NCBI RefSeq assembly: GCF_026262505.1
Contig: NC_067205.1
Location: forward strand, 4,154,001-4,218,000
Origin: Trichomonas vaginalis G3
Lineage: Eukaryota; Parabasalia; Trichomonadida; Trichomonadidae
Direction of reading: 5' to 3'
DNA: 64,000 nt
Position numbers and translations under genes: made by a program. The notes beneath the pieces were generated by a model that saw only the letters and a list, made by a program, of their open reading frames with translations, searched no databases and was not told where the DNA came from. Below are positions 10,356 through 20,200 of the stretch, in pieces; position 1 is the stretch's first letter; each line of letters begins with the position of its first letter.

Positions 10356-11468
10356 TTAGTTAATCAGCGATAAAATTGAATATGAAGGAATATGAGAAAT
10401 GCTAAGAAGATGTTGACACTGGTAGTTGATTAAATATTGGGAGATGCAAAAATTTTTCATTTGGTTGAATTTTTTTATCTCATTTTCTTCTTCAAAATTA
10501 TTTTCAATTTTATTTTTTGCTTCGCAAAGTCCTGTAGAAAGATGTGATAATTTGTTGTATAAATTGTTTATTGAGTATGTTATTGTTGCACTTGATGTTT
10601 GTCCATCATAATCACTATTAATGATTGTAGCTGAACTTGATGACCAAAAATAAAATGTTTGTGTACAATTATTATTTTTGATTGAACAAGATTCAAATGT
10701 AACTGTTGCTTGATATAAATTAAAACAATATTGACTAGCATTGTTTCTAATGATATTACATAAATAAAATTGATGTGGACCAGTATTAAAAATAAAAAAG
10801 CATCTAGAGTTTGCTTTGTTATCAATGAAAGATGATTGACTGTTGTTGTATTTCTGTTCTGAATAAATATCAAGTAAAACATCTTCATAACATTTGTTAT
10901 TTGTTATGTTATTTCGTGAATAACTAAGATTTCCGTATCTTAAATGATTAATTGAATCTCCTTTATCTATTTCTCCGCAATCAAAGACTGTTGAATCTTC
11001 AAAAATGTTTTTGTTGTTTGTATTTGATGATGACATATATGAACATAAAAATACTCCTTCATATCCTGATTGTGATTGTATAGATTTTGTGGCACATGTT
11101 CGATAGATAACACAACTTCCTTTATAAGAAGAAACTGTTCGAGATGGAGTTTTTGTGCCATTGAATCCAGAAATAGAAATAAGAAGTTTTGTTTGATCAT
11201 TGATGTCTATATAGACAACAACTTCTTTAAATTCATTGAATAAACATGTTGTAACATAATAATTTCCTTGTGTTGTTGGATTAAATTTTTCATTTTCAGT
11301 GTGTTTTTCAGTGATAACTGAATTTTCATAAAAAAGTGTCCAAGTGTCAAGACTTGGACCTGAATCGAAGAACTGTCTTAACAAATGTTTCATTTTCATA
11401 CATTTCATAAAAATATTCGAAAGAATTAAGTCCGAAATTTCGTTTATCGCACAAAAAATAGTTTTCAT
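10356..11468 (-). CDS. beta-helix-type host protein, 370 residues
   Basis: Apparently complete minus-strand gene: ATG at 11466-11468 and a TAAA stop context. The N-terminal 50 residues include a Met/Lys-rich segment and a Phe-Phe-Asp-Ser-Gly-Pro motif. The middle (about 60-310) has short strands broken by Asn-Asn, Cys and Ser turns, typical of right-handed beta-helix proteins of the polymorphic-membrane-protein type in trichomonads. The C-terminal 50 residues are charged and Asn/Glu-rich. There is no clear signal peptide or membrane span. A paralogue's first 150 codons are fused to each unit of the tandem array (24699-25186 and copies), and a decayed relative lies at 6538-7232. A surface or secreted role is inferred from the fold only. 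Confidence 0.6.
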   Translation of the reverse strand: MKTIFCAINEISDLILSNIFMKCMKMKHLLRQFFDSGPSLDTWTLFYENSVITEKHTENEKFNPTTQGNYYVTTCLFNEFKEVVVYIDINDQTKLLISISGFNGTKTPSRTVSSYKGSCVIYRTCATKSIQSQSGYEGVFLCSYMSSSNTNNKNIFEDSTVFDCGEIDKGDSINHLRYGNLSYSRNNITNNKCYEDVLLDIYSEQKYNNSQSSFIDNKANSRCFFIFNTGPHQFYLCNIIRNNASQYCFNLYQATVTFESCSIKNNNCTQTFYFWSSSSATIINSDYDGQTSSATITYSINNLYNKLSHLSTGLCEAKNKIENNFEEENEIKKFNQMKNFCISQYLINYQCQHLLSISHIPSYSILSLIN

Positions 11469-11469
11469 T

Positions 11470-11945
11470 TAATAAGAGCATAATATTATTTAAGTATAAA
11501 GATTGTATAATTAAAATTACAATGCCATTATCTTTATCAAGGGATTAAATCCCTTGAATTTGACAATCAAAACATTTTATGTCACTTTTTTGGTATTTTT
11601 TGTAAAAATTTTTGTTGGCATTTTTTTTAAAGGAGTACAAGTATCGATGATTTCATTCATATTTTACACTTCAAACTCAATTAGAATACGATTGTAGTCA
11701 TAATGATAATCTTCTCTGCGCAAGGGTCTCAAACGAATTCTAATAAAAGAGGAGAAGTTTTTAAATGCAAGTACAAAGCAGCATCTTCTAAACACACTTT
11801 AACAAACCATGAGAAATATATCGAGTTTAATTAGAAAGAATGAATTTAATTTTAATTTTTCATTGTTTAATAGTTTTTTTTAACAATGATGTATATCTTG
11901 ATAAACTTTATTGCATTGATATTTTCTCAAAAACAATAGCCAATC
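11470..11945 (-). repeat. upstream block of the beta-helix gene family, copy B
   Basis: Immediately upstream of the intact beta-helix gene. It is homologous to copy A (5690-6125) and to the three blocks in the array. It is noticeably diverged from the array blocks up to about 11610 and about 99% similar after that. It holds the palindrome TCAAGGGAT/ATCCCTTGA at 11537-11557 with a shorter loop than in the other copies. It probably contains the family promoter. Confidence 0.7.
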
Positions 11946-12125
11946 ATTTTTATTATTGTATATTTTGCTGAAAACAGGAAATCACAAACAGATCAAAAAG
12001 AACTGCTAAAATTAAAGATACCAAAACCATATATACCTAAAATTAAATTTAATCCTTTGATAGAGATAATGATATTCCAACATTAAGTGATGGTAAAATT
12101 TCAAAATTTAAACACATTTTCCTAC

Positions 12126-12198
12126 GTAAAGTCTCCCTATCGTTTTTTCCCTCAATATTGAGGGAACCTCTATCAAAAATTTGAATAAGAGACTTTAC
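12126..12198. repeat. nested palindrome (cruciform candidate)
   Basis: Outer arms GTAAAGTCTC (12126-12135) and GAGACTTTAC (12189-12198) enclose the perfect 16-bp palindrome CCCTCAATATTGAGGG (12149-12164). The arms are kept in all four units, although a base next to the inner palindrome differs between unit 1 and the others. Confidence 0.7.
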
Positions 12199-12372
12199 AA
12201 AAGAAAAGGAGTTTACTCATCATTCATTTATATCTTGAATGTTGATTATTACCATTAAAATAGAATATTTATTATCATAATCAATAGATTAAAGATGATA
12301 AAAATATATGAAATACAAAAGAATGCATTAAAGAATAGTAAGGAATAAAATTACAAGAAATTTCAGTTAGTA

Positions 12373-12424
12373 TCTAGTAATTGGGTACCAAGGGTCTACG
12401 CCCCTCGGACCCCAAATTACTAGA
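12373..12424. repeat. GC-rich hairpin, unit 1
   Basis: Arms of 14 and 16 bases (TCTAGTAATT-GGGT and its near-complement) enclose a GC-rich loop with a further GGGTC/GGACC-type pairing. It is a clear GC island in AT-rich DNA. It is repeated at 26095-26146, 39812-39863 and 53517-53568 without visible change. Confidence 0.7.
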
Positions 12425-12716
12425 ATTTACAAAAACCATTTGACATGTAAAATACATTTGACATTTACAAAAAATAAAAAAATAATTTTTTAAAAAATAA
12501 ACTTAAAAATTAACGTTAAAATTTTTGACACTTCACAAAATAAAAAAAATTAAAAATAAACTTTAAAAAATTAACGTTAAAATTTTTTTATTTATTTTTT
12601 TTATCATAGATTTTAACACCCAGAGTAAAAAAATAATTTTTTAAAAATAAATTAACTCAAAATTTTTTTAATTTCTGTATATACTAAATTTTTCATAAAT
12701 GATAAAATTAATTTTA

Positions 12717-12754
12717 GGGTATATCTAACCCGATATCTAACCTCATTTCTAACC
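12717..12754 (-). terminator. conserved 3'-end motif after the penton-like gene
   Basis: Read on the gene strand, the motif is GGTTAGAAATGA, then GGTTAGATATC, then GGGTTAGATATACCC. It begins 12 bases after the stop codon. Near-identical motifs follow the 165-residue gene (22839-22877) and the 313-residue gene (23403-23441). Position and strand suggest an mRNA 3'-end or termination signal used by part of this element. Copies in later units begin at 26439, 40157 and 53862. Confidence 0.55.
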
Positions 12755-12766
12755 TTGTGAATTTTC

Positions 12767-13606
12767 TTATAAAGTTGCGATAGTTGAATTCAGTAACTGA
12801 GCCTCAAGGAAGAAAACATCCTTTCCGTCTTCGGGTAACACAACGGAGCATTTATGATCATGTGTAGAATACATATCAATCCAAAACTCTCTATTATTTC
12901 CTGATAACTTATAATATTTAATATTTGTTAATGGCGTCGATCTAGTATGACCGATAAATTCATTTTCAACCCCTTTAGCGATATTTGAATATAAAATGAC
13001 TTGTTTTCTGTCCCATACATTATATGTTATTATTGGTAATAATACTGTTCGTTCTTCTCCGGGTTTATAATTAAATACATTCATGAAGTCTTCATTATAC
13101 TGAGAAATTTTAAAACCTATCCTAAAATCACTTTGTCTCTTTTCTGCTATTTCATTAAACGGTGAGTATATAACAAATGTGCATGTATGTGAATCATCTA
13201 TTTGTTCAATAAATTCATAATGAAAGTCTATAATTTGTGGTTGAATTACTTCTTCTTTTAATTTATCAAGATACACATTTAATCCTAAAGCGGTTTTGTT
13301 AAATTTCTTTTCGAAAATTTCGTTAAAATCACTCATGCATTCATATAATGTTGTGTCGTCTTTGAAATATTTATATATGTGAATAGTTTGCTTAAATTCT
13401 TGGATTTCGTTTATAACAACAACTTCGAGCTCAAATTCAACCTTTCTAAATCCTCGTGTTATATACATACTTGATAAACCAATATATTTTTCGTTTATAT
13501 TAACAGACCAGTCAATAGGTAATTTAAATGTGATTCTATTTCCATTTATTTTAACATTTTCGTCTTCAGAACTGAAAGCGACTGTTAAAGGTACTTGTCT
13601 ATACAT
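12767..13606 (-). CDS. penton-like (minor capsid) protein, unit 1
   Basis: 279 residues, ATG start, intact in all four units. The N-terminal half is a beta-rich domain. The C-terminal third has the pattern strand, Leu-Tyr-Ser-Asn-Ile-Ala, Gly-His-Thr, two hydrophobic strands, then a final Phe-Phe-Leu-Glu-Ala-Gln-Leu. This resembles the order seen in Polinton penton proteins, where a Tyr-x-Asp-Ile motif precedes a single jelly roll. If right, it forms the five-fold vertices of the shell. It sits near the capsid candidate, as penton genes do in Polintons. No motif is decisive; the alternative is another virion protein. Confidence 0.45.
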   Translation of the reverse strand: MYRQVPLTVAFSSEDENVKINGNRITFKLPIDWSVNINEKYIGLSSMYITRGFRKVEFELEVVVINEIQEFKQTIHIYKYFKDDTTLYECMSDFNEIFEKKFNKTALGLNVYLDKLKEEVIQPQIIDFHYEFIEQIDDSHTCTFVIYSPFNEIAEKRQSDFRIGFKISQYNEDFMNVFNYKPGEERTVLLPIITYNVWDRKQVILYSNIAKGVENEFIGHTRSTPLTNIKYYKLSGNNREFWIDMYSTHDHKCSVVLPEDGKDVFFLEAQLLNSTIATL

Positions 13607-13630
13607 TTATTACAAACAAAAATATATCAT

Positions 13631-13900
13631 TTATTCTTTCTTCTCAATGGATTCAGCCTTTTCCTTTTCCGCCTTTTCTTTAGCCTCACGTTCTCTTTTT
13701 GCTTTCATTCGCGGGTTCTTCTCTCTTCCTGCAGCTAATGCGGCTAACTGCTTTTCACTTAATTTCCTTTTTGGTTTTTCTGGTTTTTCTTCAGCGCTCT
13801 GCGCCAAGACCGAAGGTCCTGTTTTTGATGTCTTTAGTTCTTTTAATATCTGCTCACGAATTTCTTTTTTGATGGCTTCAATATCTAATCCCTGACTCAT
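13631..13900 (-). CDS. small basic coiled-coil protein, unit 1
   Basis: 89 residues from the ATG at 13898-13900. That start is preferred to an upstream in-frame one because the extra 21 residues look like translated AT-rich spacer. Residues 1-25 are a helix, then comes a Lys/Pro stretch, then a Lys-Leu-Ser-Glu-Lys-Gln-Leu-Ala-Ala-Leu motif followed by a run of Lys, Arg, Glu and Ala. The same motif style occurs in small proteins of Polinton-like and large DNA viruses. DNA or scaffold binding is plausible but unproven. It lies 24 bp upstream of the penton-like gene on the same strand, so the two are probably co-regulated. Confidence 0.6.
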   Translation of the reverse strand: MSQGLDIEAIKKEIREQILKELKTSKTGPSVLAQSAEEKPEKPKRKLSEKQLAALAAGREKNPRMKAKREREAKEKAEKEKAESIEKKE

Positions 13901-13950
13901 TTGATTACCGATAAAAAATTCAAAATTTAAAAATTTTATTTGAATTAAAT
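13901..13950. promoter_or_regulatory. 50-bp divergent intergenic region
   Basis: The only space between the start of the minus-strand basic gene and the start of the plus-strand small gene. It is AT-rich with an inverted ATTCAAA/TTTGAAT pair around an A/T core, and must hold both promoters and leaders. It is unchanged in the other units. Confidence 0.5.
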
Positions 13951-14411
13951 ATGAGCCTATCAAAATCTGAGAGACAATCGATTATATTAAATGATGCAAG
14001 AGGAATTCAGCATCCATTATATTATGTATCAACAAGTAAAGATGGAAAAATTTATGTAAGAAAAAGACGAGTTCCATTAACGAATTCGGAAACTGATAAA
14101 ATTGATATTAAACCTCCTCCATCTGAAACAAAAGCGGAAGACAGCGAGGCTGTCAGGGCAAAGCCCACGATAAAGGAAACGGAACCTAAACCAGAACCTA
14201 AACCCGATGTACTTTCGATAACGAATCAAGAATTAATAGCTAAATTTGTAAATTTCATTGAAAAGCAAACAGAATCAAAAAATCCAGACCCACCAGTAAA
14301 AAACAGGAAACCAAAATTAATGAAGAGTTTGTTAAAAACGTAAAACATGAAATTATTGAACAAAAGAAACAAATTCCTCAACTAAGAAGAAGAGTTAGAA
14401 TATTAAACTAA
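13951..14411 (+). pseudogene. small Pro/Lys/Glu-rich gene before the capsid candidate, unit 1 (broken)
   Basis: In units 2 and 3 this gene is open for 153 codons; in unit 1 it is broken about once. The first 45 residues look globular with an Arg-Lys-Arg-Arg patch. The middle is Pro/Lys/Glu-rich and likely disordered. The end is helical and basic. No family is recognised. Its place directly ahead of the capsid candidate (26-bp gap) suggests a virion or assembly protein. Confidence 0.5.
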
Positions 14412-14437
14412 ATAAATATTTTTATCTAACATAAAAC

Positions 14438-16009
14438 ATGCAAAACGAACAGCTTAACGAATTTACACCAGCTGAACATATCCATCAAATTCGTTCATAT
14501 TTTGATGTAATCGATAATGCAATTAATATTGGTGATACTAATAGAAGATATATCGATGCTAAAATTCCATCACAACCAGGAAGCGCAAAGGATCATAACT
14601 GGGTCACATTCAATTTATCTCCGCCAGGTGAAAATATGCTAGACCTTTATAACACATTCCTTACAACTACCTATAAAAGTAAATATATCATTGATAATGC
14701 TATTACTGGCTCATCAATTCCAAATACTAATTCTCCAGGTTTCTTTGGCGTTTTTGATGAATCAATTTACACCATTAACGCTTATCAGTTATTAGCAAAT
14801 GGAAGAGTTATTTATAGTCAGGATAACGCAAGAGAAGAAGCATATATCATTTCTAATTCACAGACTACAGAACAAATAAAGAAAGTTGATGTTTTCTCAA
14901 AAACGAGACATAAAGATGTATGGAAACGTTCTGGAACAGTTTGAACAGGTCAAATTATCTCAGGACCTTTAGCTGCAGGAGCTGAAATTAATTTTGACAT
15001 TAAAATAAAGATTTCATGTCGTAAATTCCTTATTCTAGAAGTTATTAGATTTATTCCTGCTTTTGCAGGCAACATTCAGTTAAAGGTTAAATTTAGTAGC
15101 GATGCATTCCAGGTAACAGCACTGCCGGTAGAAGATATTTTAGCTCATAATCCTTCTTTAATCAGTCAGGTAAAAGATAATTATGACCCACCAACTAATA
15201 AATTTGTTCCATGGAATGAACCATTCAATATGATAACAGCAGTTTCTAAATCAAATGGTGAAATTACTGTTTCAACAGTTGAACAAAGATTAACGAAGAA
15301 ATCAGCTGAATTCATTGATTGCTTCATTCATCCTAAAGCATTTTCACTCGATCCAAATATTTACACTGAATTAGTCGATCATTATACATCACAAGCTTTA
15401 TGTTTTCCAATTAAAGTAATGGACTGGATTCCTATGGACGGTTCGTTCAGTAAAGGTTCACCATCAGCAACGTTCACAGCAGCTTATACACCAATTAACG
15501 TTAAAAGCATTTGGGCTTTATTTAGGAAGAATGATAATTATATCGTGAATTTCGAAAATACTCAATTTGAAACCCTTCAATTATCAATGGGCGCTTATGG
15601 AAGTATGCCAGCTGAACCGAAAGCTCTTGGTCCTGTGTTCTATGAAATGGTTGCTAATGCATGCAATACAAATAACGATATGATAGGATTTAATGAAGAT
15701 GTGATGAGGTCGTTAATTGATGATGGAAGCGTTAAACATTTATATGAATCATACGATAACACACATTTCCTCTGTGGATTCCCTACGGAAACTGATTTCA
15801 CATTTCAACAGGGTCAAACATCAACGGCACCAATTACTTATAAATTAGGTGTTAAAGCTGATGATACAAATATAAGCGAAAAATACACTGTCAAACCTTT
15901 ATTAGGATTTCTTAGAAATGCTTGTTTCGCTATTCAAGTCAGACCAGCTGGCATTCCTGCTGTTAGAATTGATGATTATAATTTAGCTGCTGATGGAGGT
16001 GAAGAGTAA
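14438..16009 (+). pseudogene. major capsid protein candidate, unit 1 (broken)
   Basis: Coding region of about 520 codons, the usual size of Polinton and Polinton-like-virus major capsid proteins. Translated pieces show alternating beta-rich segments, frequent Asn, Phe and Tyr, and no enzyme motif. It lies between small structural-type genes and the HNH pair, on the strand opposite the penton-like gene. The stop context is TAAA. It is interrupted about once, and the same interruption is present in all four units, so it predates the array. Capsid assignment is by size, place and composition; structure prediction was not possible here. Confidence 0.5.
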
Positions 16010-16064
16010 AAAAAATAAATGTAGTTAATTTTTAATTTTCTGATTTTTTTATTTTTATAAAAAG
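16010..16064 (+). promoter_or_regulatory. leader of the first HNH gene
   Basis: The AT-rich block ends in TTTTTATTTTTATAAAAAG directly before ATG. The same block, about 85% alike over 45 bp, precedes the second HNH gene at 16629-16683. A related T-run plus TATA-like ending precedes the 313-residue gene. It is probably the promoter and start-site region. Confidence 0.5.
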
Positions 16065-16628
16065 ATGGAAAATAGCTGGGAAACATTAGTAGCTGATGAA
16101 GATTATGAAATAAACACTGAATATCCGTATCAAATAAGAAGGAAGAAAAACGGAAAGACTGTCAGTGAGTATGAAGAAAAGAATGTATATATAAGATTAA
16201 CCCTTAACGGTAAAAAATATCTTAAACATAGATTAATAGCTATTCAGTGGATTGATAATCCTGATAGTTTTGGGGAAGTTGACCATTACGATAAAGTTAG
16301 AAATAATAATATGATTGATAATCTACATTGGTGTTCAAGTTCTACAAATAATAGAAATAGAAGTAAAGCAAATGGAGTAGAATATAATTTCGTTGATGAA
16401 ATCAGTGAAAATTCAATTACTGTTTCACATTATGGAAATCATGAATTTGAGGATTTATTTTACGACATCGATGCAGATTTGTTTTATTATTATAACGGTC
16501 GTCAGTATAAAGAACTATACATTAATGAAAACATAAATGGTTCATTATATGTTAATGTTTATGATGTTAATGGAAAAAGAACATGCATTACGTATAGTAA
16601 ATTCAAACGCTTACATAATTTAATATGA
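16065..16628 (+). CDS. HNH homing-endonuclease-like protein 1, unit 1
   Basis: 187 residues, intact in all units. Residues 1-40 match the NUMOD4 style (Trp near position 5, then Tyr-x-Ile and a short strand). The HNH core follows: Val-Asp-His at 72-74, Asp-Asn-Leu-His-Trp at 85-89 and the Asn-Asn pair near 95. The C-terminal 80 residues are Tyr-rich and probably bind DNA. Such enzymes nick or cut DNA at long sites and spread their own genes. It is free-standing, not inside an intron or intein that I can see. The TGA stop is followed at once by TAAA. It shares architecture and leader with the next gene. Confidence 0.8.
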   Translation: MENSWETLVADEDYEINTEYPYQIRRKKNGKTVSEYEEKNVYIRLTLNGKKYLKHRLIAIQWIDNPDSFGEVDHYDKVRNNNMIDNLHWCSSSTNNRNRSKANGVEYNFVDEISENSITVSHYGNHEFEDLFYDIDADLFYYYNGRQYKELYINENINGSLYVNVYDVNGKRTCITYSKFKRLHNLI

Positions 16629-16683
16629 TAAAAATAAATCTAGTTGATTTTTAATTTTTTGAATTTTTTATTTTTATAAAAAG
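16629..16683 (+). promoter_or_regulatory. leader of the second HNH gene
   Basis: Near-copy of 16010-16064, including TTTTTATTTTTATAAAAAG directly before ATG. Leader identity is higher than coding identity between the two genes. Confidence 0.5.
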
Positions 16684-17238
16684 ATGAGCTGGCAAACACT
16701 CGAACATGATAGCGAATATGAAATTTTCACTGAATTTCCTTATACTATAAGACGAATATCTAATAAAAGAGTTGTAAGTGAATTTGACGAGGGGGATGGT
16801 TATATTTGTGTTAATCTTAACAAACATAAACTATTTAAACATAGAATAGTTGCTGAAACTTTCATTCCTAATCCTGATGGGCTTCGTGAAGTCGATCATA
16901 TAAATAGAGATAGAGGAGATTATCACATTTCAAATTTACGATGGACTTCGAGAAAAGAAAACATGAGAAATATATCTGGTTCTAATGGTTATTGGTTTGA
17001 TATTATTGATTCACTTCCTGAAGACGCGGTTGAAATCATTCAATATTCAAAATTTACTCTCGAAAATTACTTTTATGTCCCGAGTGAAGATTCATTTTAT
17101 TATTTCATGGGAACTCAATATAGAAAATGTAATGTTTTGCGTCAGTACAAACAAGATTATATAAACATTACTGATGTAGAAGGAAGAAGAACAAAATTAT
17201 CTATTGCAAAATTTAAGAAAGATAATGGTTATGCATAA
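16684..17238 (+). CDS. HNH homing-endonuclease-like protein 2, unit 1
   Basis: 184 residues, intact in all units. Same order as its upstream neighbour: NUMOD4-like start, Val-Asp-His-Ile at 70-73, Ser-Asn-Leu-Arg-Trp at 83-87 and Glu-Asn at 92-93. The Tyr-rich C-terminal half includes Tyr-Phe-Met-Gly-Thr-Gln-Tyr. It matches the classical HNH pattern more closely than protein 1. Coding divergence between the two is large, so the tandem duplication is old. It ends in TAAA, convergent with the polymerase 43 bp away. Confidence 0.8.
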   Translation: MSWQTLEHDSEYEIFTEFPYTIRRISNKRVVSEFDEGDGYICVNLNKHKLFKHRIVAETFIPNPDGLREVDHINRDRGDYHISNLRWTSRKENMRNISGSNGYWFDIIDSLPEDAVEIIQYSKFTLENYFYVPSEDSFYYFMGTQYRKCNVLRQYKQDYINITDVEGRRTKLSIAKFKKDNGYA

Positions 17239-17252
17239 ATGACAAAAATAAT

Positions 17253-17283
17253 GAAGTCATTTATTTTTATCATTCATGACTTC
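17253..17283. terminator. hairpin between convergent HNH2 and polymerase ends, unit 1
   Basis: GAAGTCAT (17253-17260) and ATGACTTC (17276-17283) pair around a T-rich loop. It lies in the 43-bp gap between converging genes and overlaps the polymerase stop, so it could serve both 3' ends. Copies lie at 30979-31009, 44697-44727 and 58401-58431. Confidence 0.5.
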
Positions 17284-20200
17284 AAAACTTTAATTTCCTT
17301 ATGAAAGTATTTTTGTTTTGGATTGAAAAGTTAAACTTCTCTTCAAATGAAGGTGTGGATGATTTACATAAATCAAATGCAATTTCCTGACCGTCATGAA
17401 GGACTTCATATAGTTTCATAACTGAAAACTCACTATCTTTATCATAAGTTCCAGCAGGTATATGTAAGTTCTTATCTTCATCGTAATAGCATTGAACTGC
17501 TTCAGGGAACATTTCATTAGCTGTAATTGATATTACATCACCACGAACTCCTTTACAACGACAGTGAAAAGCTACTTCACCGATGTCATTTATTAATAAA
17601 TCTACATATGTTTTCTTTCCACAAAATATCGACTTATAAGCAAGCGATTGATGGTCCTTAGTAATTTCAGCAAAGTCGGAATGAAATTGACCAAGATTTT
17701 TACCAATCAAAACTCTTCCATCATAGCGTTTCTCATACTCTTGAGCTAAAAGAGGGATATCGCTGTTATAGAGATGCATTGAATCCGTATCGGAATAAAA
17801 GATACTCAACCACATATCCTCAGCAGTGCAAAATACTTCATTCATGATACGTTTCGACATAGATAAGATATTAACACCTAAGGGGCAAAAGTTAAAGTGT
17901 CTGCAAATGCTTTTAGTTAGTTTGAAAATAGTTTTATCCGAACCATCTAAACCTTCGAACTTAATAATATGATTATAATTTCTGATGGCATACCTAACAG
18001 CATCTTTATCATCAATGATTTTAATTTTCGACTCTATCGGGGACAAAATAGTTTTTCCATAAATACTGTTCAAAATTAATTTAATATTTTCTTGTAGCGG
18101 CTTTTCTTCCTTCTTATACTTTAATCTCAATTCAAACAATTTCTTTACTTCGCAACTGATGCCCTGATATTTTATTAAATCTTGTAAAGTGATGTGGTCC
18201 ACATACATTAAACAGCATGTGTTTGAACTTCTTGGAACAGTGGCTTTGTCCTTGGTGCTTTTCGCCTTTAGCTCCGGGTTTAATTCTGGATCGACTGTTA
18301 TAAGTGGAAAATGTCTTTTAATCTTGATATCAGTTATTTTTATTAAAACAAAGAATCCGGAAATGAATTTATCACCTTCAGGCTCGCCCTGGTCATCTTC
18401 GAATAAATGTTTTAACAAATATTCACGTTTAACATTTCTGGCTTCAAAACTTTCGGAATTCCTTCTAAAGTATAAAGTCTCGCGATAGCGGATGGATATA
18501 GTGAGACAGCATCGAAGTCAGCAATGAGTTTCTTTTGCTCTTTTGTTTCTTATTATCAGCTAACATACATCTTCCACCTTGAATACAGCGTGAAATAAAC
18601 TCACGGGGTTTATTTGATAGGTCATATAAATTTCCATTAGGGAAGTATACTCTGTTCTCAAATAATTTATTAGCAATTGAACAAATGCTAACGTAATCAT
18701 AAACGTTTAAATCAAATTCTTTTAATATATCATTTCTGAACTTAACGAAACCTTCTCTTATAATCCTTACGTCCTGTTTACAGTAAAATGAGCTCTATTT
18801 TTCTAAATCGAAATGGTTTTCATCTATTCTGCAGTTTTCGATTAAATCTATGTTTTTCATGAACGTTTCAACATCCTGGACAAACTTACATGCTTCAGAA
18901 ATGACACCAGTTCTGTTATCATTAACTAATAAAGAACTTGAATAATATTGATACGGAAATACTTCCTTGGGTCCAGTTTGTAAATGAAACATTTCAGGAA
19001 ATAGGTTAAGCTTCTTATTTATAACAGTGTATGAATCTTTTATAATGATTGCTTTACCTTTATATATTCCCGTTATCTGCATTGTTCTAGAACCCTTAAT
19101 AATTGGTGTACCACTGATTTCTGTTAAATGTCTTAAAATGAAATTGATATCATAACTGAGATTATGAAAATATACTAAACTCTTATCTGGAATTCTTTCT
19201 AAAAATTCTGTTGCACAATTTTGACCCCAAATGCTTTCGCTAATCTTTCCATCTTCACTGTCATAACAAATGTTAAAGGCTTTATGAACTCCATCAGTGC
19301 TACATTCAAAGTCAGCGAAGAAAATGTGTTCAGGAATGAATTTTTGTTTTGATTTATCATTATCTTTACTTTCGGACTTTTTCTTTAACTGAACACAGTA
19401 GTTGGGAGTATAATTTAAATCTTTAAACGGTGCAAGTTTTTGTTTATATAAATCTGTTGTATAAGTGAAAAGTTCTCCATAAGATAAAGGTTCAAAGTAA
19501 TTGCACTCTCTTAATGTTTTCAAAATATCCCATAAAGGAGTTGTTCGTGAAGAATCAATTATAAATCTATTTTCTCTTTTCTTATATATTTTCATTTGAC
19601 GCTCGATATTCCAGCCGCCTAATGATTTGAGAATTTCGTTATAATTTTTGATAAAATATGTTGTCATCGGTAATCTTTCATTTAACATGTAATGGTCTTC
19701 AACAAGAAGTATGTCAATAGTTCGAACAGTTTCACATTCTTTTGGTATATATCTCTTTATTTCATTATGTCTAGAGTCATTGAAATAACCAATGGTAACA
19801 TTAAATGCTATGCCTGTTGCGTTAGAAATTTCCTGAATCTTACTTTGTGGAAAATCCCTAACTCTAATGACTTCACGCATGTGGTCTACCGTCTGCTCAT
19901 CAACTCCAGCCTGAATGCAAGCATAAACGAAGCAGTTATCTTCTGTCATCAACTTAGCAGTTCTTTTATTAAGTTCATTGAAAATTTGATAGCGTTCAAG
20001 ATTTATCGGTAATCTGCAAATATATTTCCAAAACTCACCACTTCTCTTTTTATTCGTTCTCTTTTCATCAAGAATTTCATTCCAAAAATCATCTATATCC
20101 TGTTTATCTCCTATTTCTTTAAGTCTGTTTAATAATCTTTGCTGACGTGCTGTTAATTTGCTTTCATCTCTTTTTTCTCTCTTCTGTGGCTTACCTTTCT

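Larger units (their letters stand above)
11946..12766. other. non-coding leader region of the unit
   Basis: About 820 bp without a gene. It contains a nested palindrome (12126-12198), a GC-rich hairpin (12373-12424), two copies of an AT-rich direct repeat each centred on TTAACGTTAA (12510-12519 and 12571-12580), and the 3' motif of the penton-like gene (12717-12754). Equivalent regions precede the penton-like gene in the other three units. It could hold an element end or a replication signal, which is inference. Confidence 0.6.
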
